From: Psychrobacter phenylpyruvicus DSM 7000 = NBRC 102152
GTDB taxonomy: Bacteria > Pseudomonadota > Gammaproteobacteria > Pseudomonadales > Moraxellaceae
DNA: 64,000 nt
Reading direction: 5' to 3'
Assembly (NCBI RefSeq): GCF_000685805.1
Contig: NZ_JMKP01000006.1
Location: forward strand, 1-64,000
The notes under the pieces were generated by a model. The model was not told the origin of the DNA. It saw nothing but the letters and a program-made list of their open reading frames with translations, and ran no database searches. Made by a program: the position numbers and the translations under genes. Shown in pieces: positions 1 through 9,275 of this stretch (positions are counted from its first letter, which is position 1; the number at the start of each line of letters is the position of its first letter).

Positions 1-236
1 AAGTTAGGGTAAGAGCCAAGGTTTGGAAACCAAGACAGCCAGTGGTTTTTAAAATATTGCCAGATTTGTTTGTCTTGATCCATGCCCATAAACTCACCAA
101 CTAGCTCCATACATATAATTTCAGTATCGCTAAGTTTAGGCGCAAATCCGCCTCTTCTTAACGGTTTTTGAACGACTAAGTTGTAATATTGCTCTACCAT
201 CAGATAGATATTAATGATAAATTCGTCAAGTGGCAT
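1..236 (-). CDS. IS982-like transposase, N-terminal part (runs off the window)
   Basis: The minus strand reads open from an ATG at 236 to the window edge (78 codons). It begins MPLDEFIINIYLMVEQ and continues through motifs such as RRGGFAPKLSDTE and MELVGEFMGMDQDKQIWQYF. This N-terminal pattern resembles the IS982 group of DDE transposases, recognised from memory of the family. A good ribosome site (AAGGA, 7 bases before the ATG) supports the start. The catalytic residues would lie outside the window, so activity cannot be judged. It points the same way as the nqr genes and sits directly behind a cut nqrE start. It could be another DDE family with a similar N-terminus. Confidence 0.7.
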   Translation of the reverse strand, partial: MPLDEFIINIYLMVEQYYNLVVQKPLRRGGFAPKLSDTEIICMELVGEFMGMDQDKQIWQYFKNHWLSWFPNLGSYPN

Positions 237-325
237 CTCATTGTCCTTGGTCTTCTTGGTCGAAAACTTTAAGGATAGTGAGGTGTCATTTTTTTTCAAC
301 CCCTAAAAGTGTTGAGAGTGGGGTT
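1..325 (-). mobile_element. Insertion element (IS982-like), one end inside the window
   Basis: The element carries the partial transposase at 1-236. Its outer end lies near 324-325, where nqrE sequence stops matching the expected protein and the minus strand changes to AACCCCACTCTCAACAC, followed by TTTTAGGGGTTG. AC-rich ends of this kind fit IS982-type terminal repeats. The other end and any target duplication are outside the window, so the border is an estimate to within a few bases. Confidence 0.65.
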
Positions 326-340
326 AATATAGTGTCCCAT
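298..340 (-). pseudogene. nqrE: nqrE 5' fragment, interrupted by the IS
   Basis: The nqrD stop TAA at 342-340 overlaps an ATG at 340-338 (TAATG). From there the minus strand reads M-G-H-Y-I, which matches the conserved start of NqrE (M-x-H-Y-I-S in characterised proteins). After the fifth codon the reading continues N-P-T-L-N-T-F-R-G and stops at 298-296, which does not match NqrE. NqrE is a membrane subunit of Na+-NQR and normally follows nqrD directly. The remainder of nqrE, if it survives, must lie beyond the IS outside the window. Confidence 0.75.
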
Positions 341-1014
341 TAGTGACCTCCTCCATGAGCCATACCTTTAGACTGAGGCTTCATAACAAATTCAGGCTCT
401 TCAACCTGCTCAGGCTTCCAAGTACGAATAATCGCAATGAATAAGCCAATAATAAAGAAGGCAGAAGGGGGTAGTAGCAACAAGCCATTCGGCACATACC
501 AGCCGCCATCGGTTACAGGGTTAAGTAGGGTGAAGCCTAAGATGCTTCCATTACCTAATAACTCACGGATAACCGCAACGAATAGTAGAACAGCAGAATA
601 ACCAAGACCGTTACCAATACCATCTAAGAAGCTAGGTACAGGTGGGTTACTCATCGCAAACGCTTCAGCACGACCCATTACAATACAGTTGGTAATAATT
701 AGACCAACGAATACCGATAGTGATTTACTGACATCATAAGCAACCGCTTTAAGGATCTGGTCAACCACGATTACAAGAGATGCAATAATGGTCATCTGTA
801 CAATAATACGAATGCTTGAGGGAATACGATTACGAATAATTGAGATAAAAAAGCTTGAAAACGCGGTTACTAAGGTTAGTGCAATACACATAACCAAAGC
901 GTTTTGCACGCTTGTTGTTACCGCCAACGCCGAACAAATACCCAGAATCTGTAGAGCGATCGGGTTGTTGTCAAAAATCGGCGTGGTTAAGATTTTTTTA
1001 GTATCTGTTGCCAT
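340..1014 (-). CDS. nqrD: Na+-translocating NADH:quinone reductase subunit D
   Basis: NqrD is one of the two related multi-helix membrane subunits of the sodium-pumping NADH:quinone oxidoreductase. The 224-residue product is almost entirely hydrophobic with about six membrane segments, and begins [20 protein letters not shown]. It contains the family stretch [11 protein letters not shown] around the middle. The start at 1014 is chosen over longer in-frame possibilities because GAGGAGG, from the end of nqrC, lies just upstream and the gap to nqrC is 1 base. The C-terminus ends in a His-rich GMAHGGGH. The next gene, nqrE, is cut by an IS. Confidence 0.95.
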   Translation of the reverse strand: MATDTKKILTTPIFDNNPIALQILGICSALAVTTSVQNALVMCIALTLVTAFSSFFISIIRNRIPSSIRIIVQMTIIASLVIVVDQILKAVAYDVSKSLSVFVGLIITNCIVMGRAEAFAMSNPPVPSFLDGIGNGLGYSAVLLFVAVIRELLGNGSILGFTLLNPVTDGGWYVPNGLLLLPPSAFFIIGLFIAIIRTWKPEQVEEPEFVMKPQSKGMAHGGGH

Positions 1015-1015
1015 G

Positions 1016-1873
1016 TTATGCCTCCTCGCCCGTAGTGGTTTCAGTTTGAGCGTTAGCTGCGCTATCAGGAGTGCCACCACGTAAGTTATCTAAGAATGGC
1101 TTGTATCCGCGTTCACCAAGCCAGAACTGGATAAGGTTTCGAACACCAACACTGGTCAGGGTTGCACCACTGATACCATCGACCCAGTTTTCGCGGCTTT
1201 GACCGGCCTTAGTTACCCCAGTAGCCACTTCACCATTTTCGTCATACGCATGGATACCTTCCCACTGCGCACGCCATTTTGGCTCTTCAATACGAGCACC
1301 CAGACCTGGTGTTTCTTTGTGATCGTACCAGCTGATACCTTTAACAGTATTTAAGTCGCCTTCTAGGGTTAAGAAGCCATACATGGTACCCCAAAGGCCA
1401 TAGCCATGAACAGGAAGTACCATTAACTCAGGCTTACCGTTGGCATCATTTTTTACATAAACTTTGGCAAACTTAGGTACCGCACCAATACTGGCAGGGT
1501 CATCATTGCCTAAGTCTGTGCTCAAGGCTTTGTTTTTAGCCGCTTGGTTGGCATCATAGTTGTTAACATCTGTGATACCAGCTTTTGATAAGTCGGCTTC
1601 AGTAGCGTACTCACCTTTTTCTAAATCAACCAGTTTGACATCGAAATCGGCAAAGCGTTTTTCAACATCTTCATTAGTGTCTTTGGCTGGGTCAAATAAA
1701 CCGGCAGCCACTAAAATGTTTTTGTTACGGTCAAGCAGTTGGTTTTCAACTTGAGCTGGCTTTAAGCCTACTGCAACGGCGGATACCATTACAGAACAGA
1801 CCAAACATAAAACCAGCGCCACCGTGATGGTGGTCATATTTGAGTTTGAACTTTTCTTAGTCTGCTGGGACAT
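1016..1873 (-). CDS. nqrC: Na+-translocating NADH:quinone reductase subunit C
   Basis: NqrC is a periplasmic flavoprotein subunit anchored by one N-terminal helix, seen here at about residues 15-36. The FMN attachment motif S-G-A-T lies at residues 235-238, so Thr238 is expected to carry the covalent FMN. Length is 285 residues, slightly longer than Vibrio NqrC, with a Thr/Ala/Glu-rich tail. The start at 1873 ([10 protein letters not shown]) is taken because a 27-residue upstream extension merely reads through the end of nqrB. The resulting overlap with nqrB is 17 bases, which suggests coupled translation. Confidence 0.95.
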   Translation of the reverse strand: MSQQTKKSSNSNMTTITVALVLCLVCSVMVSAVAVGLKPAQVENQLLDRNKNILVAAGLFDPAKDTNEDVEKRFADFDVKLVDLEKGEYATEADLSKAGITDVNNYDANQAAKNKALSTDLGNDDPASIGAVPKFAKVYVKNDANGKPELMVLPVHGYGLWGTMYGFLTLEGDLNTVKGISWYDHKETPGLGARIEEPKWRAQWEGIHAYDENGEVATGVTKAGQSRENWVDGISGATLTSVGVRNLIQFWLGERGYKPFLDNLRGGTPDSAANAQTETTTGEEA

Positions 1874-3089
1874 GACGCATCCTCCGAGCCGTTTGACGTT
1901 TGATGTTTGCTTGAGTGACAAAGTAGTCAAATAATGGCGCAAACAAGTTAGCAAATAAGATCGCTAGCATAATACCTTCTGGGAAGGCTGGGTTGATGAC
2001 GCGAATTAACACCGTCATGAAACCAATTAAAATACCATAAGCCCAGCGGCCTTTATTGGTATGAGCAGCTGACACAGGGTCTGTTGCCATAAATACCGCA
2101 CCAAAAGCAAAGCCACCCAATACTAGGTGCCAGTACCAAGGTAGGTTCATCATTAGGTTGTCAGTTGAGCCAATGGCGTTGAAGACCATTGAAGTGGCTA
2201 CTAGACCGACCACACAGCCCGCGATAATGCGCCAAGAAGCGATACGAGTCCAGATTAGGACGATCATACCTAATAAGATAGCTAGGGTAGAAACTTCACC
2301 GATACTGCCTTGCATGTTACCTAAGAAGGCATCCATCCAGGTGATGGCTGAGCCATAAGCATCGACAAACTTATCAGGAGTTACGCCAATGGCCGCTAGA
2401 CCTAAAGGAGTGGCCCCTGAGAAACCGTCTACTGCAGTCCAAACGGTATCGCCTGACATATAAGCTGGGTAGGCGAAGTATAAGAACGCACGACCTGATA
2501 GGGCAGGGTTTAAGAAGTTTTTACCAGTACCACCGAACACTTCTTTTGCAACGACAACACCGAAGCTAATACCTAGCGCCACTTGCCATAATGGGATATC
2601 GGGTGGTAAACACAGAGCGAATAGTACAGACGTTACGAAGAAACCTTCGTTCACCTCGTGACCACGAACCACGGCAAAAATGATTTCCCAAGCGATACCT
2701 ACCACGAAAGTCACAATATAGATAGGTAAGAACTGCATGGCACCATAGACGAAGGCGGCCCAAATGCTATTTGGATCGTAGCCCACCATGTTGGTGATTG
2801 CGGTACGCCAACCTTCAGGCTGAAGGCCTAACTGTTGAATGGCCGTTAAGGCTTGGAAGCCAACGTTGTACATACCCCAGAACATAGCAGGGAAGGTACA
2901 TAACCACACCATAATCATGATGCGTTTTAAATCAATACCATCACGAACGTGAGACGCTGAGTGAGTGGTAGTACCAGGCTGACGTAAGAATGTGTCGAAC
3001 ATTTCGAACACAGCGTAGTATTTCTCGTATTTGCCGCCTTTGGTAAAGCTAGGCTCCATGCGGTCAAACATATTATGTAAGAATTTCAT
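1857..3089 (-). CDS. nqrB: Na+-translocating NADH:quinone reductase subunit B
   Basis: NqrB is the large membrane subunit that carries a second covalent FMN and participates in sodium translocation and quinone reduction. The 410-residue protein has about ten hydrophobic segments. The S-G-A-T motif at residues 224-227 gives Thr227 as the FMN ligand. The N-terminus [15 protein letters not shown] matches the family. It lies 5 bases after nqrA and overlaps nqrC, as in the usual nqrABCDEF operon. Confidence 0.96.
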   Translation of the reverse strand: MKFLHNMFDRMEPSFTKGGKYEKYYAVFEMFDTFLRQPGTTTHSASHVRDGIDLKRIMIMVWLCTFPAMFWGMYNVGFQALTAIQQLGLQPEGWRTAITNMVGYDPNSIWAAFVYGAMQFLPIYIVTFVVGIAWEIIFAVVRGHEVNEGFFVTSVLFALCLPPDIPLWQVALGISFGVVVAKEVFGGTGKNFLNPALSGRAFLYFAYPAYMSGDTVWTAVDGFSGATPLGLAAIGVTPDKFVDAYGSAITWMDAFLGNMQGSIGEVSTLAILLGMIVLIWTRIASWRIIAGCVVGLVATSMVFNAIGSTDNLMMNLPWYWHLVLGGFAFGAVFMATDPVSAAHTNKGRWAYGILIGFMTVLIRVINPAFPEGIMLAILFANLFAPLFDYFVTQANIKRQTARRMRHVPAD

Positions 3090-3094
3090 CAGCG

Positions 3095-4459
3095 TTAGCC
3101 CTCCTGCTCGATGCGAGTTAAGTTATCACGCAAGATATCGCCGAACTCGTATTTACCTGGTGAAACGAAAGTACATAAAGCCAAATCTTCTTCATCAAGC
3201 TCTAAAGCACCAAGCTCTACTGCTGAGATAATGTCTTCAACAATCAGCGCACGGAGTAATTGGGTTGGCAAGTAGTCTTGCGGCATAACCTCTTCAAAGA
3301 CACCGATTGGCACCATAGCACGAGGAGAGCCATTGCTTGAGGTGGTGAAGTTGTACTTTTTACCCTTGAAGAACTGCGAGATGTAAATAGGCAGTTTTGA
3401 GAAGCGGTTAGCACCTAGACTAAAGAAGTGGAATGCTGGGCGCTCATAACCTTCTTCTAGGACGCTCACTTGGTTGTGAAAACGACCTAGATAAGCAGTA
3501 CTGGCAATGGTTTTACGACCTGATAATACCGAGCCGGTAATAATACGATTGTCGCCGGCATTTAATTGACCTTGAGTAAGCTCTGTTAGGTCTGCACCAC
3601 GATCAGTCAACACTAAGTGTGGATTTTTTACACCAGGACCGGCCAAGCTGATTAGGCGGCGAGTATAGATACGACCTGTGGTAAATAGCTTACCAATAGC
3701 AATCACGTCTTGAAAACCTATGGTCCAAACCATGACTTCACGGCTTACTGGGTGTAAGAAGTGAATGTGAGTACCCGCATTACCTGCAGGGTGTTTGCCT
3801 GCAAAGGCATGGTATTCAGTGCTATTACCCGCTGCAGTATTAGCAGCTTTTGCTAGGTTAGCATTACCATGGTGACAAACATAAGTTTTTGGTGATAAGG
3901 TAGAAAGTACCGCAAGGCCGTCATCAAAGGCCTGTTGCTCTTGTTGGATCAGCAACATCGGGTCATAGGCCAATGGGTTGGTATCCATAGCAGTGACGAA
4001 AATGGCTTGTGGACGAGAGCCAACCTCTGGACTACGGCTGTATGGACGAGTACGGAAAGCAGTCCATTCACCAGATTTGATTAATTGCGCTTCAACAGCT
4101 TCAGAATCAAGCCCAGCCAGTTCATTAGAGGCATATTGCTGAAACGTAACCTCATTAGCATCGGCGCCGGCATTGGGATCAATCTCAATAACCATGCTTT
4201 CGAATACTCGGCGTTCGCCACGGTTAATGGCGACGACTTTACCTGAGGCAGGTGCAGTATAAATCACCCCAACACGTTTTTTATCTTCAAAAACGGGTTG
4301 GCCTTTAGTGACTATATCACCTTCTTTAACGTTCATTGTAGGCTTCATACCGACATAGTCGTAGCCTACCAGTGCAACGTGCTTTGGAGAATGCTGGGTG
4401 ATTTCACTGCTGGGTGCGCCAGCAATGGGCAAATCAAGCCCCTTTTTGATGGTAATCAT
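3095..4459 (-). CDS. nqrA: Na+-translocating NADH:quinone reductase subunit A
   Basis: NqrA is the cytoplasmic subunit at the head of the nqr operon. The 454-residue product starts [17 protein letters not shown], a typical family start with the biotinyl-like N-terminal domain. The signatures [16 protein letters not shown] and [15 protein letters not shown] follow. A 40-residue in-frame extension upstream has no family similarity and was discarded. The operon promoter should lie in 4460-4848, shared with the divergent hisA. Confidence 0.95.
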   Translation of the reverse strand: MITIKKGLDLPIAGAPSSEITQHSPKHVALVGYDYVGMKPTMNVKEGDIVTKGQPVFEDKKRVGVIYTAPASGKVVAINRGERRVFESMVIEIDPNAGADANEVTFQQYASNELAGLDSEAVEAQLIKSGEWTAFRTRPYSRSPEVGSRPQAIFVTAMDTNPLAYDPMLLIQQEQQAFDDGLAVLSTLSPKTYVCHHGNANLAKAANTAAGNSTEYHAFAGKHPAGNAGTHIHFLHPVSREVMVWTIGFQDVIAIGKLFTTGRIYTRRLISLAGPGVKNPHLVLTDRGADLTELTQGQLNAGDNRIITGSVLSGRKTIASTAYLGRFHNQVSVLEEGYERPAFHFFSLGANRFSKLPIYISQFFKGKKYNFTTSSNGSPRAMVPIGVFEEVMPQDYLPTQLLRALIVEDIISAVELGALELDEEDLALCTFVSPGKYEFGDILRDNLTRIEQEG

Positions 4460-4848
4460 AAGCGAACTTATTCCATAAGCGAAGAAATGCCAGACGTCCT
4501 GTCGGTAGTGAACAAGCCACGAACGGTACGGTGACCGAGAGAGACTCTTGCTGGGATAAGAGGGTTTAGCGCAGTACAACGAAAATGCACTTCAGACTGT
4601 AAACTCGTAAAATTTAGAATAAATGAGAACGAGCAGTGAGACCTGTGCTAATCTCTTAACATAGAAGACAGTGGCGACTGGCTACCAAAATACATATACA
4701 ATATAACCTAGGATTATACGTTAAATTACCCTAAAATTGCCAGTCTGTTTCTGAATTTAAGCCATTTTAGGGCATAAATGTAAATTGTAATTTTTATTTG
4801 ATTCTTCTTTATTTAGCTTAAAAGCTTCTAAAAATATAGGTCTTTGAT
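4460..4848. other. Divergent intergenic region, nqrA / hisA
   Basis: This 389-bp AT-rich stretch separates nqrA (minus) from hisA (plus) and must carry promoters for both. I see no gene, no convincing hairpin and no clear consensus -35/-10 pair. No strong ribosome site precedes the hisA ATG. Confidence 0.6.
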
Positions 4849-5637
4849 ATGCATAATCAGTCCAAATCTCCCTTGAATAATTCTTTAGACAATTTAAATA
4901 AATCAGTGGCGCCACTACTTATCCCTGCTATCGACCTAAAAGATGGCAAATGTGTGCGTCTAAAACAAGGTCGCATGGAAGATGACACAGTGTTCTCTGA
5001 TGATCCAGTGGCCATGGCAACCCGTTGGGTTAATGAAGGCGCACGTCGTTTACATTTAGTAGACCTTAATGGCGCTTTTGATGGGGTGCCAGTGCATAAG
5101 AATGTGGTGATGGAGATTGCTAAGGCACATCCAACTCTACCGGTACAGCTTGGCGGTGGTGTACGTAGCTTACAGACCATTGAGCATTATCTAGCCGCCG
5201 GTTTAACCTATATCATTATTGGTACCAAAGCCGTTGAAAATCCAGAGTTCGTGGAAGAGGCTTGTCGTGAGTTTGCAGGTCATATTATCGTCGGTATCGA
5301 TGCCAAAGACGGTCTGGTAGCCACTCATGGCTGGGCCAATGTGACAGACGTTAAGGCCACTGATTTGGCGAAGCGTTTTGCCGATGCTGGGGTGTCGTCT
5401 ATCGTTTATACCGATATCGCCCGTGACGGTATGATGCAAGGGGTGAACGTTGAGCAGACTGTTAATTTGGCTCGTGAAGGTGGCCTACCCGTTATCGCTT
5501 CAGGTGGCGTGACCAATATGAAAGACATTGAGCTATTAAAGCCTTATGGCGACTGTCTAGAAGGGATTATCACCGGCCGTGCTATTTATGAAGGCACTCT
5601 AGATTTGGGTGAAGCACAGGCCTATTTAGACCAATAG
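4849..5637 (+). CDS. hisA: Phosphoribosyl-formimino-AICAR ribonucleotide isomerase
   Basis: HisA catalyses the fourth step of histidine synthesis, an Amadori rearrangement of ProFAR in the cytoplasm. The 262-residue product has the (beta/alpha)8 phosphate-binding signatures [37 protein letters not shown] and [10 protein letters not shown]. Asp29 (PAIDL) and Asp151 (GIDAKDG) are the likely acid/base pair. The first 22 residues, before LLIPAIDL, form an unusual polar N-terminal extension with no downstream Met to replace it. The gene stands apart from other his genes here and is followed after 56 bp by the MscS-like gene. Confidence 0.95.
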   Translation: MHNQSKSPLNNSLDNLNKSVAPLLIPAIDLKDGKCVRLKQGRMEDDTVFSDDPVAMATRWVNEGARRLHLVDLNGAFDGVPVHKNVVMEIAKAHPTLPVQLGGGVRSLQTIEHYLAAGLTYIIIGTKAVENPEFVEEACREFAGHIIVGIDAKDGLVATHGWANVTDVKATDLAKRFADAGVSSIVYTDIARDGMMQGVNVEQTVNLAREGGLPVIASGGVTNMKDIELLKPYGDCLEGIITGRAIYEGTLDLGEAQAYLDQ

Positions 5638-5693
5638 AGAACCCTACTATTTGGTTTAGAATGCAATGATGAATAAAGCAAAACAGGATATGA

Positions 5694-7409
5694 ATGTCGC
5701 CCTTTTTACAGTTGCCTGAAACTAAAGCTAAATCTAATAAGCAACCCCAAGCTAAGAGAGCCAAAAGCCATAACGCCTGGTTTGGCTCGATTGTGTTATG
5801 GATAATAAGCAGTTGTTTATTGTCTCTACCTGCACAGGCTTTAACCAGTGTCGTCCCTGAAGCACAAGCCCAGAGTGACGACACGCCGTCTACAAACATT
5901 GAGCAAAATGAGGATAAAGCAGCCGTTGATGGCAACGAGGAGGCCGAGTCTGAAGCCGAAGCGACCGAAGCTGCCTCTGAAGCTTCTGAGCCTGTTAATG
6001 TACCTGCAGCGGGTAATCTGACCGATAAGGACACAGTCATTGCGACCAAACCTGATCAGGTTAATGATCAGGATATCAAACAGCGTATTAGTGGGATTTA
6101 CTCCGAAATTGAAGGGCTTAAAGCGCTCAATGTGAGCGTCAATCAAGGGGTAGTCAGCTTATCTGGTGAAGTGCCTAATGAAAAGAAGGCGCAGCAGGCC
6201 ATTAGTTTGGCCAATAGGGTTAGCGATGTGGTGGCAGTTGAAGACCGCATTAGCCGTACCCTAGATGTCCAAGACAACGTTACTCCGGTGATTAGTGCGT
6301 TAAAACAGCAGTTCCGAGGGTTTATTCATGCTTTGCCCTTATTGCTGGTCGCCATTGTGGTGTTCATTATCGTAGTTTGGTTTGGGTCTTGGCTGGCTCG
6401 TCGCGAGTCTTTGTGGCAACGCATTACTCCAAACCCCTTTATTGCTGAGCTACTTGCTCAAACGGTTAAAATATTATTTATCGTTATAGGTCTGCTACTC
6501 GGCTTAAGCTTGATGGGGGCTGAAGCAATAATTGGCACACTTTTAGGGGGTGCTGGGGTTATTGGTATTGCGGTGGGTTTTGCGGTCAAAGACACCATTG
6601 AAAACTACATTGCTTCGTTAATGCTTAGTATACGCCAGCCCTTTAGGGCGCGGGATTATGTGGATATTAACGGGCAAGAGGGGGTCATAGTACGCCTCAC
6701 CAGCCGGGCCACTATTCTGATGACGGCAGATGGTAACCAGCTACGTATTCCCAACTCAGAAGTGTTTAAAGCCACCATTTTAAACTACACCAAAAATCCT
6801 GAGCGTCGATTTACTTTTCAATTAGCTATGGATGCCAACGATGATCCTCTTGCTGCTATTAAAGTAGGTATTCAGGCAGTTCGAGACTTAGAGTTCGTGC
6901 TAGAGGATCCGGAGGCTGTTTGTATTGTTACTGAGGTTAGTGACTCTAATATTCTTCTTGAGTTTCAGGTGTGGGTTGACCAAACCAATACCGATATTAC
7001 CAAAGCGCGCAGTATTGCCATTAGAGAAGCGAAGCATGCTCTGGAAAATAATGGCTTTATCTTGCCTGAGCCAACCTATCGTATGCACTTTGATAATGAG
7101 GTGGAAGAAGCGCTTATTAACTATCTTGCCGCTTGGGAGCAACAAAAATCCCAAGATACTACTAGCCACAACCCTGAACTGCTTAACAAGCTGGCTGAAG
7201 AGGCGTTGGCCAGCAGCAAAAGCCGTAAAGCAGATAATCTAGAAAAAGAAAAAGCCAAGGAGCGTGCCAAAGCCATTCTAGGCAATACTCAGGTGGATGA
7301 GGTGCTCGATGCCCGACCTGATCCTAAGCTGATGCAAAAAGTAGAGGAAGAGATTCAGGATAATAGTGGGGACCAAGACCTGCTAGATTGCAACAGCCCC
7401 CAAGAATAA
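5694..7409 (+). CDS. MscS-type mechanosensitive channel with BON domain
   Basis: The 571-residue product has an N-terminal hydrophobic signal (about 28-48, ending PAQA). A low-complexity Glu/Ala-rich linker (60-105) follows, then a BON domain (about 124-192) and three membrane segments (about 212-230, 254-275, 278-312). A MscS beta domain comes next, with GGAGVIGIAVGFAVKDTIEN in the pore helix and RAXDYVDI-type sequence at 319-325. A charged C-terminal tail follows. MscS channels release solutes on hypo-osmotic shock; BON domains are thought to bind membranes and would face the periplasm here. An AGGA sequence precedes the ATG. The ion or solute specificity is unknown. Confidence 0.88.
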   Translation: MSPFLQLPETKAKSNKQPQAKRAKSHNAWFGSIVLWIISSCLLSLPAQALTSVVPEAQAQSDDTPSTNIEQNEDKAAVDGNEEAESEAEATEAASEASEPVNVPAAGNLTDKDTVIATKPDQVNDQDIKQRISGIYSEIEGLKALNVSVNQGVVSLSGEVPNEKKAQQAISLANRVSDVVAVEDRISRTLDVQDNVTPVISALKQQFRGFIHALPLLLVAIVVFIIVVWFGSWLARRESLWQRITPNPFIAELLAQTVKILFIVIGLLLGLSLMGAEAIIGTLLGGAGVIGIAVGFAVKDTIENYIASLMLSIRQPFRARDYVDINGQEGVIVRLTSRATILMTADGNQLRIPNSEVFKATILNYTKNPERRFTFQLAMDANDDPLAAIKVGIQAVRDLEFVLEDPEAVCIVTEVSDSNILLEFQVWVDQTNTDITKARSIAIREAKHALENNGFILPEPTYRMHFDNEVEEALINYLAAWEQQKSQDTTSHNPELLNKLAEEALASSKSRKADNLEKEKAKERAKAILGNTQVDEVLDARPDPKLMQKVEEEIQDNSGDQDLLDCNSPQE

Positions 7410-7450
7410 TGGTAAGCCTCTTTGGTTATGGCTTTGATTCTATGTCTTTT

Positions 7451-7462
7451 GGATCATGATCC
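7451..7462. repeat. 12-bp perfect palindrome GGATCATGATCC
   Basis: This exact palindrome lies between the MscS-like gene and the oxidoreductase gene and contains two GATC sites. It could be an operator half-pair or chance; no boxes identify a regulator. Confidence 0.3.
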
Positions 7463-7547
7463 GAAAGCAGTCTCAACTTGGCTCCTTAGTGTTGTGCTAG
7501 ACTAGAATGAAAGTTATCGTTTGTCTCATAAAAACAAGGAGTGTGTC

Positions 7548-8543
7548 ATGTCGTCTAATCAAAACCTACCTCAAGCCCAATCTGCCATTATCATTACTGA
7601 GTTTGGTGAGCCTGAAGTATTGCAGTTTATTAATGATGCTGCCGTACCGACAGTCGGTAATGGTCAAGTATTGGTAGAGTTGGCTTATGCGGGCATTAAT
7701 CCTGTTGATTATAAAACTCGCCAAGGCCTCGGATGGGGTGCTGAGAATATCAAAAATAAGCAGTTTGCCGAGAATAAGCCTGCGATATTAGGCTTTGATA
7801 TGGCAGGCGAAGTAGTTTCTAGTAATGTAGCACAGTTTGAGGTGGGCGATAAAGTGGCTGCCTTAAACTTTAGCGGTGGCTGCTATGCCCATTACAATAG
7901 CGTAGAGGCTGAGCTGCTCACTAAAGTGCCTGAAGGGGTAGATTTAAAAACAGCAGGGGCTGTACCTTGTGTCGGTACTACTGCCAAACAGCTGATTGAT
8001 TTTGCCGAAATAAAAGCCGGTGAGCACGTGGTAATGAGTGCGCCAGCAGGGGGTGTGGGTCATTTAGCTCTGCAGTTATTAATGAATAAGGTGGATGAAA
8101 TCGGTATCAAACTGACGGTAATCTGCTCAGCTGAAAAATATCAAAAAATTGCAAGCTTGATCGATACTAGCCAGCTTGAAGGTTGGATTGACTACACCAA
8201 AGAAGAGCAGTTCCCTGAGTTAAATGCCGATGTTTTATTGGATTTGGTCGGTGGTGACGCCGGTGAAAAAGCGTTAACTGTGGTTAAAACTGGCGGGCGT
8301 GTGGTGGTATTGCCTTCGATTTGGGCCCAAAAGCTAAAAGAGGCGGGCGCTGATAAAAAGCTAGATGTCCAAGGGTTTATCGCCAAGCCAAACGCTGAAG
8401 ATTTAGCCGAGGTATTGCAACAAATAGCAGCTGGCAAGTTACAGCTACAAATTCAAGCCACGTATCCTTTGGCAGATACTGCTGATGCGCACAAAGCCTT
8501 AGAAAAAGGCGATAGCTTTGGCAAAATTGTGCTAGAGATATAA
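7548..8543 (+). CDS. NADP-dependent quinone-oxidoreductase-like enzyme (MDR superfamily)
   Basis: This 331-residue medium-chain dehydrogenase/reductase lacks the structural and catalytic zinc Cys clusters. It therefore belongs with the zinc-independent quinone/enone reductases. Visible motifs are AGINPVDYKTRQG near residue 50, GFDMAGEV, and the nucleotide-binding segment VVMSAPAGGVGHLALQL. The start at 7548 has AAGGAG six bases upstream; an in-frame TTG at 7521 has no such site. Substrate is unknown. It is a single gene with no obvious partner. Confidence 0.85.
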   Translation: MSSNQNLPQAQSAIIITEFGEPEVLQFINDAAVPTVGNGQVLVELAYAGINPVDYKTRQGLGWGAENIKNKQFAENKPAILGFDMAGEVVSSNVAQFEVGDKVAALNFSGGCYAHYNSVEAELLTKVPEGVDLKTAGAVPCVGTTAKQLIDFAEIKAGEHVVMSAPAGGVGHLALQLLMNKVDEIGIKLTVICSAEKYQKIASLIDTSQLEGWIDYTKEEQFPELNADVLLDLVGGDAGEKALTVVKTGGRVVVLPSIWAQKLKEAGADKKLDVQGFIAKPNAEDLAEVLQQIAAGKLQLQIQATYPLADTADAHKALEKGDSFGKIVLEI

Positions 8544-8550
8544 AGTAAGG

Positions 8551-9174
8551 TTACGGATATAGGGTACGAAAGGTGAGGCTAATTCGACCTTGTTGTACCA
8601 ATTTCGTTTTAGTGACCGTATGTTTCCAATACTGCTGGGTACTACCTCGCATGACGATCAGCTGTCCTGACTTAAGATGAAGCTCAACTTTGTGTTGAGC
8701 TTTTTTATGCTTTAACACAAATTTGCGGGTAGCACCCAACGACAGCGAGGCGATTACCGGTTGATGACCAAGTTCAGGCTCATCATCGGCATGATAACCC
8801 ATGCCATCCGCTCCAGTGGGGTAGTAGTTTAGCAAGCAACTATTAAAGCAGACTTCTACCCCAATCTCGGATAACTTTTGCTCAACCAATTGTTTCACGT
8901 GAAACACTGATTGGTGCCAAGGAGTGATGGCGCGGCTGTGTCCCGAATAGCTATAAGCCAGAGAGCCATCAGTTTCACTGTCGCCCATCCACACAATCTG
9001 ACGGGTGGTAATGTGGGTCTTACCAAATAATGTTACTTTATCGGACTGCCAAGGCAGCTCAGCTAATAGCTGCTGATATAAACTATCGTCGTCTACTAAG
9101 ACAATACCTAAATCATTCACTATACCGTCAAAAGGCAGTAGGTTGTAGGAGGGCTCTGGGGCAAATAAATCCAT
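8551..9174 (-). CDS. alkB: AlkB-family 2-oxoglutarate/Fe(II) dioxygenase
   Basis: AlkB enzymes repair 1-methyladenine and 3-methylcytosine in DNA by oxidative demethylation. The 207-residue protein shows the iron triad His128-x-Asp130 (GYHADDE) and His185 (YWKHTV), and the 2-oxoglutarate arginine in RISLTFR (Arg197, Arg203). NYYPTGADGMGYHADDEP is typical of the ALKBH2/3-like branch. It converges on the oxidoreductase gene with a gap of only 7 bp. Exact substrate preference cannot be read from sequence. Confidence 0.9.
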   Translation of the reverse strand: MDLFAPEPSYNLLPFDGIVNDLGIVLVDDDSLYQQLLAELPWQSDKVTLFGKTHITTRQIVWMGDSETDGSLAYSYSGHSRAITPWHQSVFHVKQLVEQKLSEIGVEVCFNSCLLNYYPTGADGMGYHADDEPELGHQPVIASLSLGATRKFVLKHKKAQHKVELHLKSGQLIVMRGSTQQYWKHTVTKTKLVQQGRISLTFRTLYP

Positions 9175-9275
9175 AGCTATAACTCCATAATATAAAGCCT
9201 AGAGATAAAGTAGCTTTGCTGCTATTTAACCAAGCTGTCTAGCCAATATGTCAGTAGGCTTGATAATGGAATGGG

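Noticed and set aside
298-327. ACCCC / GGGGT inverted bases as the nqr operon terminator
   Set aside because: The stem is only five or six bases with no T run, and the position coincides with the IS end, so it is better read as IS terminal sequence.
4460-4579. 40-residue N-terminal extension of NqrA
   Set aside because: It has no family similarity, while [11 protein letters not shown] at 4459 is the standard NqrA start.
5582-6146. Long open frames antisense to the 5' part of the MscS-like gene
   Set aside because: They are Ser/Ala-rich mirror images of the Glu/Ala-rich coding strand, with no ribosome site and no recognisable domain.
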